From assembly GCA_019322455.1 (NCBI GenBank), contig JAHWIT010000006.1, forward strand, positions 1-19,489: a stretch of 19,489 bases of DNA, read 5' to 3'. The notes under the pieces are model-generated. The model ran no database searches, was not told the DNA's origin, and was given only the letters and a program-made list of their open reading frames with translations. The stretch is from Candidatus Woesearchaeota archaeon (GTDB lineage: Archaea > Nanobdellota > Nanobdellia > Woesearchaeales > WJKL01). Position 1 is the stretch's first letter; every line of letters begins with the position of its first letter. This document shows, one piece after another, positions 13,676 through 19,489 of the stretch. Position numbers and translations under genes: made by a program.

Positions 13676-14140
13676 TTATTTCATTCCAAACAATGCTTTA
13701 TCAACATAAATCAATTTTTTTTGCATATCCTTTAACTGTGATTCCCACTTATTGAATTGTTTATCTTCATCTTCCTTGAATTCATTTATCCTTGTTAAAA
13801 TATCTTCATTCTCTTTCAATATATTGCTAGTTAAACTAATCTCATCAATTATATCTTTAAATGATTCTAAAGAAATAAATATTGGTTTTTGTAATCTTAG
13901 ATCCTCTCTTTCCTCTACCAATTCTTTAGTTTCTTCTACTGCTCTTTCCTCCATTTGTTCTACTACCGAAGGAACTAATTTTTGTTTAACAGGTTTTTCT
14001 ACAGCTTCCTTAACAGCTTTTATTGTTGCAACCTCTTCAGGAGAAGGCAATTCCTCTGTTGTCGGAGGAGCTGGAGGAACCTCTAACTCTTCTTTAGGTA
14101 GTTTAGCAACTTCTTTCTTCTTTTTGAAAAAAAAACCCAT
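13676..14140 (-). CDS. Protein with basic N-terminus, Pro/Glu linker and paired-helix domain
   Basis: A 154-residue protein in three parts: a hydrophobic-basic start MGFFFKKKKEVAK (1-13) that could touch membrane or nucleic acid, a Pro/Glu/Val-rich, probably disordered linker (14-84, with VPPAPPTTEELPSPEE), and a compact domain (86-152: PIFISLESFKDIIDEI, then KWESQLKDMQKKLIYVDKALF). The last domain is a paralogue of the following 76-residue gene. It heads a three-gene operon with tight spacing. Upstream are a TATA-like TTTATAAT near 14170-14180 and the G-rich AGTGGGGGTAAT before the ATG, seen also before PCNA. I do not recognise the family. The layout recalls membrane-tethered adaptor proteins such as archaeal SepF, but there is no sequence support for that identity. 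Confidence 0.8.
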   Translation of the reverse strand: MGFFFKKKKEVAKLPKEELEVPPAPPTTEELPSPEEVATIKAVKEAVEKPVKQKLVPSVVEQMEERAVEETKELVEEREDLRLQKPIFISLESFKDIIDEISLTSNILKENEDILTRINEFKEDEDKQFNKWESQLKDMQKKLIYVDKALFGMK

Positions 14141-14233
14141 ATAATATTACCCCCACTAATTTAAAATTCATTATAAAGTTTAGCTTTATTAAAGTTTTCT
14201 AACTATTTGGGAATAACAACAAACACTAGAAAA

Positions 14234-14246
14234 TTATTTATTTATT
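14234..14246 (+). promoter_or_regulatory. TATA-like box of the radical SAM gene
   Basis: TTATTTATTTATT lies about 23-35 nt upstream of the ATG at 14269, with no ribosome binding site in between. This suggests a leaderless transcript. Confidence 0.45.
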
Positions 14247-14268
14247 AAAAAAATACAACCTAAATATC

Positions 14269-15270
14269 ATGAAAGAAGCTATGTACTACACCAAATTAAA
14301 GAATAAAATTGTTCAATGCCATATCTGTCCAAGAAACTGCATAATTAAATCAAATAAATATGGTTTCTGCAGAGCAAGAAAAAATCAAGATGGAACTTTA
14401 TACAGCCTAGTTTATGCAGCTCCTTGTTCAGTTAACATAGATCCAATTGAAAAAAAGCCCTTATTCCATTTTCTTCCAGGCACTCAAGCATATTCAATTG
14501 GAACCTCTGGTTGCAACCTAAGATGCAAATTCTGTCAAAACTGGCAAATTAGCCAAGCAATGCCAGATGAAGTTCCCTTTATCAATCTACCTCCAAAAAA
14601 AGTAGTTGAAGAAGCAATTAATAATAACTGTAAATCAATTGCTTATACCTATACAGAACCAGTTATATTCTATGAATATGTGCTTGATACAGCTAAGTTA
14701 GCAAGAAAAAAAGGATTAAAAAACATCTGTGTTACAAATGGATTTATTAACCAAGAACCATTAAAAGAATTGTATAAATACATTGATGGAGTGAATATTG
14801 ATTTAAAGGGATTTACTGATAAATATTATAAAGAAATTACAGGGGCATGGCTACAACCAGTTTTAGATACTATTAAAACAGTGCATGAAATGGGTGTTTG
14901 GTTAGAGTTGACTAATCTCGTTATTCCTGGACTTAACGATGATATAAAAATAATTAAGAAAATGTGCGAATGGATAAAGAAGACTGTTGGACCTGACGTC
15001 CCGTTACACTTTTCTAGATTTTTTCCAGACTATCTAATGAGGGATTATCCACCAACAGAGGAGAATACTCTTTTAAAAGCAGCTAATATAGCAAAAAAAG
15101 CTGGTTTAAATTATGTTTACATTGGAAATATCAAAACAGAAAAAGACGAAAAAACAAGATGCCCTAAATGTAATAAAATAGTTATTGATAGAGAAGGGTT
15201 TAATATTACTAAAAATAAATTAAAAAATGGCAAATGTCCTTGTGGACAAAAACTAGCAGGAGTTTGGTAG
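14269..15270 (+). CDS. amrS: AmmeMemoRadiSam-type radical SAM enzyme
   Basis: Radical SAM enzyme of the PflA-like branch found in the AMMECR1-Memo-radical SAM association. The 4Fe-4S motif CxxxCxxC is GCNLRCKFCQNW (C82, C86, C89), preceded by the family N-terminal block with C17, C20, C24 and C34 (CHICPRNC, GFC) and PCSVNIDPIEKKPLFHFLPG. Later blocks are conserved: AYTYTEPVIFYEY, VTNGFINQEPL, DGVNIDLKGF and PLHFSRFFPDY. A C-terminal extension has two Cys pairs (CPKC at 298-301, CPC at 323-325), probably a zinc site. The substrate of this family is not established. No AMMECR1 or Memo gene is seen in the window. It ends 19 nt before the lamin-tail protein gene, which has two ribosome-binding-like sites in the gap, so the two may be co-transcribed. 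Confidence 0.93.
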   Translation: MKEAMYYTKLKNKIVQCHICPRNCIIKSNKYGFCRARKNQDGTLYSLVYAAPCSVNIDPIEKKPLFHFLPGTQAYSIGTSGCNLRCKFCQNWQISQAMPDEVPFINLPPKKVVEEAINNNCKSIAYTYTEPVIFYEYVLDTAKLARKKGLKNICVTNGFINQEPLKELYKYIDGVNIDLKGFTDKYYKEITGAWLQPVLDTIKTVHEMGVWLELTNLVIPGLNDDIKIIKKMCEWIKKTVGPDVPLHFSRFFPDYLMRDYPPTEENTLLKAANIAKKAGLNYVYIGNIKTEKDEKTRCPKCNKIVIDREGFNITKNKLKNGKCPCGQKLAGVW

Positions 15271-15289
15271 AGGTGATAGTGGAGGAATT

Positions 15290-17032
15290 ATGTATAAATT
15301 ATTTTTATACTTCTTAGTATTAGTCTTAATAGACTCAGTTATAGCTGATGTTGTTATAAATGAACTCATGTATAATCCTGCTGGCAATGAATATGATTTT
15401 GAATACATTGAATTATATGGACAAGGAGAAGATATTTCTAATTGGTATTTTGAAGGCATTGGATTTACTTTTCCTTCAAACACAGCAATAAATAATTATT
15501 TAGTTATTGCCAACACATTAAATGATTCAGGAGAAAACAATGATTTCTTAGACCGTTACCCTAACACTAACTGTAATCACGAATACACAGGCACATTATT
15601 AAACACAGGAGAAACAATTATCTTAAGAGACAACAACGATAATATAATTGATGTAGTAACCTATGATGATTGGGTAAATGAAAATCATTCTTTAGAAAGA
15701 ATAGACATAGATGGTTATTCAAGTGATCCAAATAATTGGCTGCAAAGCATCGAAGGAGGCACCCCAGGACAAGAAAATAGTATTTCAGTTACTTCTGGTT
15801 GTGATTGGACAATTTTAATCATATTAAATGGAACAGTATTTGAAGATCCTAAATTTAAAATAAAAGCAATGAAATTAAAAGGAAATGAAAAAGCAAACTT
15901 AACAATAGAAAAATGGATAGAAGATTCTACAGGCAATATTGATAAAACATACTCTCCATGGAATATAGAAAACATCTTAAATTACAAAACCTCTTCAGAA
16001 TATTCTCCTTCTTTAGCAAAAGGAGATGCTTATTTTATTAAAGCAAACATCACTAATTCAACCTGTAATGATATCAATCTTTCTAACAATTTTGTTTCTG
16101 CAATGTTTTTTGTAGTTGATGAAGAGCAAAGTACAAATCCATTATCATCTATACAAATATTAGATTCACCTTCTTCTGCAGAATTTGGTGATATTGTTGA
16201 TGTTAAAGTCAATGTTTATAGAGGAGATACTCTAAAATATGCTGTTTATGCTTATATTGAAAATGGAAAAAAAGTAACTGACAAAACTACAATGCACTTT
16301 AAAAATAAATTCACAAACTATACATTAACTATTCCAATTCAATTAGACCTAAATTGTGATGAAGATTACGATGACGATGATTATACTATTGTTATAGAAG
16401 GATTAGATCAAGAAGCTAAAAAAACAATTGATTTAAATGGCAGATCTTCTGAATGCAATAAAAAAAGCCCCTCAACATCAAGTTCATCAACTGCTTCAAC
16501 TTCTTCTTCAAAATTCACATACAAATTAATCTCAAAACCAAATAAAATTGAAACAAATAATCCCTTTGAAACAGAAGTTAGATTAACAAACAACGAAAAC
16601 AAAGATATAAACATTGATATATGGAGCTATGTTTACAGAGGTAGTAAATGTTATAGCGGCAATAGAGAAGAAAATCAGCAAAACTTTCTATTAGAAAAAC
16701 AAGAATCCAGAACAGTCAAATTAGAAAACACTGTTCCAGAAGCAGAGCCAGGAGATTATAAACTCAAAGTAAAAATAAGAAAAGACAATCAAAAAACAAC
16801 AAAAGATATTACAGAATCAATAGAAATCATAGAAAAAGAAATTGAAGAATCTTATGAAATCGAAGAAGATTCAATTACAAAAGAAAATATATACAAAGAA
16901 AGACCATTTATCCCAAATCAAGATCCTTTGATTATTTATGAGTCTAATTCTTATAAAACAAAAAGATTAGTTCCATTCTTTATTATTGGATTATTGTGTT
17001 TTTTCTCCATCATATTAATTTGGAGACATTAA
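15290..17032 (+). CDS. Surface protein with lamin-tail domain, anchored at the C-terminus
   Basis: A signal peptide (residues 1-19, MYKLFLYFLVLVLIDSVIA) is followed by a lamin-tail domain (about 20-165): DVVINELMYNPAGNEYDFEYIELYG is the diagnostic start, then ISNWYFEGIGFTFP, NTGETIILRDNNDNIIDVVTYDD and GGTPGQENS. Two or more beta-rich domains follow (about 170-390), then a Ser/Thr linker (STSSSSTASTSSS, near 400), a CARDB-like domain (ETEVRLTNNENKDINI) and a Glu-rich stretch. The end is a membrane helix LVPFFIIGLLCFFSIILIW with basic RH, so the bulk of the 580 residues is outside the cell. Lamin-tail domains occur in secreted prokaryotic proteins, often with nucleases or adhesion domains; no catalytic domain is visible here. 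GGAGG lies five bases before the ATG. The ABC exporter genes follow. Confidence 0.88.
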   Translation: MYKLFLYFLVLVLIDSVIADVVINELMYNPAGNEYDFEYIELYGQGEDISNWYFEGIGFTFPSNTAINNYLVIANTLNDSGENNDFLDRYPNTNCNHEYTGTLLNTGETIILRDNNDNIIDVVTYDDWVNENHSLERIDIDGYSSDPNNWLQSIEGGTPGQENSISVTSGCDWTILIILNGTVFEDPKFKIKAMKLKGNEKANLTIEKWIEDSTGNIDKTYSPWNIENILNYKTSSEYSPSLAKGDAYFIKANITNSTCNDINLSNNFVSAMFFVVDEEQSTNPLSSIQILDSPSSAEFGDIVDVKVNVYRGDTLKYAVYAYIENGKKVTDKTTMHFKNKFTNYTLTIPIQLDLNCDEDYDDDDYTIVIEGLDQEAKKTIDLNGRSSECNKKSPSTSSSSTASTSSSKFTYKLISKPNKIETNNPFETEVRLTNNENKDINIDIWSYVYRGSKCYSGNREENQQNFLLEKQESRTVKLENTVPEAEPGDYKLKVKIRKDNQKTTKDITESIEIIEKEIEESYEIEEDSITKENIYKERPFIPNQDPLIIYESNSYKTKRLVPFFIIGLLCFFSIILIWRH

Positions 17033-17044
17033 ACAATAGTTAAA

Positions 17045-17054
17045 TTTATATAAT
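17045..17054 (+). promoter_or_regulatory. TATA box of the ABC exporter unit
   Basis: TTTATATAAT lies 22-31 nt upstream of the ATG at 17076. No ribosome binding site is seen, so the ATPase is probably translated from a leaderless transcript, whereas the downstream permease has its own GAGGT site. Confidence 0.55.
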
Positions 17055-17075
17055 CTATTTTCTAAATCTAAAACA

Positions 17076-17834
17076 ATGCCTCCAATAATACAACTAAAAA
17101 ATATTAAAAAGAAATTTGGAAAAAGAATAGTATTAGATGGAGTTAATCTAGAGATTAATGATAAAGAAATATTTGGTATAATTGGAATGTCTGGTTCTGG
17201 CAAATCAACAATCTTAAAAACACTTGTAGGTTATTATGAACCAGAATTAGGAGACCTATTATTCTATTCTTATAAAGATAAGCGCTATAAACCAATTATT
17301 AAACATTTAATAGAAGTAAGAAAAACATTTGGCTTTTCAGCACAAACATCTTCCTTTTATCCAAAATTAACAGTAGAAGAAAATCTATTACATTTTGGTG
17401 CATTATACAAATTACCCTATAAAATAACCAAAATAAATACAGAACGCTTGCTTAAAACAACAGAACTTTTTGATGCAAGAAAACAATTAGCTGAAACACT
17501 TTCAGGAGGAATGGAAAAAAGACTAAGCATTGCTTGCTCATTGATTCATAATCCAAAAATACTTATCCTTGATGAACCAACAGCAGACCTTGATCCAATA
17601 AGACGAAAAGAAACATGGAAATTAATTAATTGGCTTCACAAAGCCGGTAAAACCATAATTATAGCTTCTCATTTCATATCAGAACTAGAATTAGTATGCA
17701 CTAGAGTAGCTTTACTTCATCAACAAAAAATAATTGCAGTTGGAACACCTTCACAATTAAAAAAGAAATATAAAAAAAATTCATTAGAATCTGTATTTGA
17801 ATCAATACAAAAAAGGCATTCATCAAAAAAATAA
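17076..17834 (+). CDS. ABC transporter ATP-binding protein
   Basis: ATPase subunit of an ABC-2 type exporter. All nucleotide-binding motifs are present: Walker A GMSGSGKST (37-45), Q-loop Q90 in FSAQTSSFYPKLTVEENL, signature LSGGMEKRLSIA (142-153), Walker B ILILDEPTADLDP (162-174) and the switch histidine H199 in IIASHF. At 252 residues it is a single-domain ATPase of the CcmA/DrrA type. It precedes the permease gene by 24 nt and is clearly its partner. The cargo cannot be told from the sequence; CcmA-like exporters move lipids, polymers or drugs. The C-terminus (SLESVFESIQKRHSSKK) is the usual short tail. Confidence 0.95.
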   Translation: MPPIIQLKNIKKKFGKRIVLDGVNLEINDKEIFGIIGMSGSGKSTILKTLVGYYEPELGDLLFYSYKDKRYKPIIKHLIEVRKTFGFSAQTSSFYPKLTVEENLLHFGALYKLPYKITKINTERLLKTTELFDARKQLAETLSGGMEKRLSIACSLIHNPKILILDEPTADLDPIRRKETWKLINWLHKAGKTIIIASHFISELELVCTRVALLHQQKIIAVGTPSQLKKKYKKNSLESVFESIQKRHSSKK

Positions 17835-17858
17835 ATTTAAAATAAAAAGAGGTAATAG

Positions 17859-19489
17859 ATGTCAGTTTTATTTAAAATTATTAAAAAGAATTTAAAGCTT
17901 TTAATTAGAAGTAAAAGCTCTGCTCTTATTATAATCCTTGGTCCTCTTTTAGTTATCTTTTTGGTTGGAATAGCATTTGGTAACATAAGCAAATACAGCC
18001 TTAATCTTGGAGTTTACTCAGAATCATACACAGAATTAACAAACTCCTTTATAGAAAAATTAGAGGATAAAGAATTTAGAGTTCAACAAATAGATACTCA
18101 AGAACTCTGCATAGAACAAATTAAATTAGGGAAACTCCATACTTGTATAATCTTTCCACCTGATTTAACAGTAGAATCAGACAAAATAAATGAAATTGTT
18201 TTTTATGTAGATTATTCTAAAGTAAATCTTATATGGATGGTTCTTGACACATTATCCACAAAAGTACAGGAACGTTCATCAGAATTAACCCTTGATCTTA
18301 CTACAAATCTACTAAATAAAATAGAAAAAACAAGAGAAGATATTAACAGCAATAAACCAATCTTAGAAAATCTAGAAACAAACAATCAACAAATTATAAT
18401 AGATCTTGATCAATTTAACCAAGAAATTAGCAATAAACTTCCAGAACTTTCTTCAACTTCAAATGAAATAAGAGAATATGTTTTAGAAAAAATAAAATTT
18501 GCTCAAGAAATAATCCCAGAAGTTACAGCTAAAATAGATATTTTAAGCACAAATTGTTCTGAAAATGTTTCCTCTTGCATATCTTCTTCCACAAAAAATT
18601 CAATCAATCAGGAAATTAATTCTATTAATACATTTTTATACAATATCTACAGTAAAATAGAAGATCCAAACAATCTTTCAGAAGCAGACTGGGAAAAAAT
18701 AGCTAGATTAGTAACAGAAGTAGATATCGCATTAAATCAATTAACAAATTCAATAACTTCTACTGTAACAGACAGCTCAACAAAAATAGATGAAATACAA
18801 ACATCACTCAATACAATAACTAATAACCTTGAATCAATAGAAATTCAAAATGCAGCCACAATTGTCAACCCAATAACAACTCAAATAAAAACAGTTGTTC
18901 CAGAAAAATCCTACCTTAATTTTTTATTTCCTCCACTCATTGTCCTAGTCGTAATGTTTATTTCAATCTTGCTATCAACCACTCTTGTTATGATGGAAAA
19001 ACATTCACTCGCATACTTTAGAAATTTTATTACTCCAACAAGAGATATAACCTTTATATTAGCAACCTTCCTTACAAACATATTTCTAGTTTCTATCCAA
19101 TTAATAATTATAGTTGCTATCTCAATAAAATTCTTTAAAGCTCAAATTCTCGCAAGCTTAACAACATCAATTCCTGCTATGCTTCTTATTACAACATTTT
19201 TCTCTTTCATTGGAATGTTTATTGGATATCTATTTACATCAGAAGAAACAGCAACATTAGCCTCAATTTCATTAGGCAGCGTCTTCTTATTCCTTTCAGA
19301 TGTTATACTTCCTCTTGAAAGCATGCCAGATTACATAAGAAACATTGCTCAATTTAACCCGTTTGTTATTGGAGAAAATCTATTAAGAAAATCTATTCTA
19401 TTCCAGGCTAAATTCACTGCTCTGGCAAATGATTTCTATCTCCTTTTTTATTATTCTCTAATTTTATTTGTTTTGATATGGATATCTCA
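17859..19489 (+). CDS. ABC-2 type permease with long extracellular coiled-coil loop, partial
   Basis: The frame opens at ATG 17859, after GAGGT seven bases upstream, and stays open to the window edge (543 codons). The N-terminus SVLFKIIKKNLKLLIRSKSSALIIILGPLLVIFLVGIAFG is an elbow helix plus first membrane helix. A roughly 310-residue soluble loop follows, with a globular part (LNLGVYSESYTELTNSF, then LHTCIIFPPDL) and long helices rich in Asn, Ser, Ile and Glu that look like coiled coil. After residue 355 come membrane helices (YLNFLFPPLIVLVVMFISILLSTTLVMMEK; DITFILATFLTNIFLV; IPAMLLITTFFSFIGMFIGYLF; ATLASISLGSVFLFLSDVI). The pattern matches ABC2_membrane_3/YhgE-Pip-like permeases. Partner of the ATPase upstream. 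The C-terminus lies outside the window. Confidence 0.88.
   Translation, partial: MSVLFKIIKKNLKLLIRSKSSALIIILGPLLVIFLVGIAFGNISKYSLNLGVYSESYTELTNSFIEKLEDKEFRVQQIDTQELCIEQIKLGKLHTCIIFPPDLTVESDKINEIVFYVDYSKVNLIWMVLDTLSTKVQERSSELTLDLTTNLLNKIEKTREDINSNKPILENLETNNQQIIIDLDQFNQEISNKLPELSSTSNEIREYVLEKIKFAQEIIPEVTAKIDILSTNCSENVSSCISSSTKNSINQEINSINTFLYNIYSKIEDPNNLSEADWEKIARLVTEVDIALNQLTNSITSTVTDSSTKIDEIQTSLNTITNNLESIEIQNAATIVNPITTQIKTVVPEKSYLNFLFPPLIVLVVMFISILLSTTLVMMEKHSLAYFRNFITPTRDITFILATFLTNIFLVSIQLIIIVAISIKFFKAQILASLTTSIPAMLLITTFFSFIGMFIGYLFTSEETATLASISLGSVFLFLSDVILPLESMPDYIRNIAQFNPFVIGENLLRKSILFQAKFTALANDFYLLFYYSLILFVLIWIS

Overview
The window looks like chromosomal DNA of a low-GC archaeon of the DPANN type, most likely near Woesearchaeota/Pacearchaeota. 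This is inferred from gene content, not from a search. The markers are a DNA primase in which a PriS-like catalytic part and a PriL-like iron-sulfur part form one polypeptide, PCNA, Hef helicase-nuclease, archaeal RNase J, a PRC-barrel protein, an M48 (HtpX) protease, a CCA-less tRNA gene and archaeal promoters (TTTAAATA/TTTATATA boxes about 25 nt before many start codons). Genes without a box often carry a GAGGTGAT-type ribosome binding site.

Layout. 1-202 is the start of a secreted protein (minus). 229-1548 is the fused primase (minus), divergent from htpX (1640-2494). A LAGLIDADG/winged-helix protein and a stand-alone Lrp-type RAM domain follow as a two-gene plus-strand unit (2572-3994) that converges on hef (3996-6200, minus). 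Next comes a minus-strand membrane cluster: an S2P-like protein with a degenerate zinc motif (6802-7527), a four-helix membrane protein (6465-6800) and a 55-residue helical protein (6276-6443). A 126-bp MITE-like insertion with a perfect 9-bp target duplication (7565-7708) separates this cluster from a TraB-family gene and supplies the present TraB stop codon. A PRC-barrel gene (8523-8810) is divergent from traB.

The region 8914-12535 is all minus strand: a membrane-anchored Thr-rich protein coupled to PCNA, RNase J and a SAM methyltransferase. Just upstream of the methyltransferase is a type II tRNA gene (12557-12772) interrupted twice; one interruption is a palindromic 50-nt stretch in the D-loop bounded by CCAA. 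Two long perfect hairpins (12827-12928) separate it from a three-gene operon of small coiled-coil proteins (12972-14140), at least two of which are clear paralogues.

The right end is plus strand: an AmmeMemoRadiSam-type radical SAM enzyme, a lamin-tail-domain surface protein with signal peptide and C-terminal anchor, and an ABC exporter (ATPase plus a large permease cut by the window edge). In function, the window combines replication and repair (primase, PCNA, Hef), RNA turnover (RNase J), membrane proteolysis and quality control (HtpX, S2P-like, TraB) and the cell surface (LTD protein, ABC-2 exporter). The least explained parts are the coiled-coil trio, the MITE, the interrupted tRNA and the twin hairpins.
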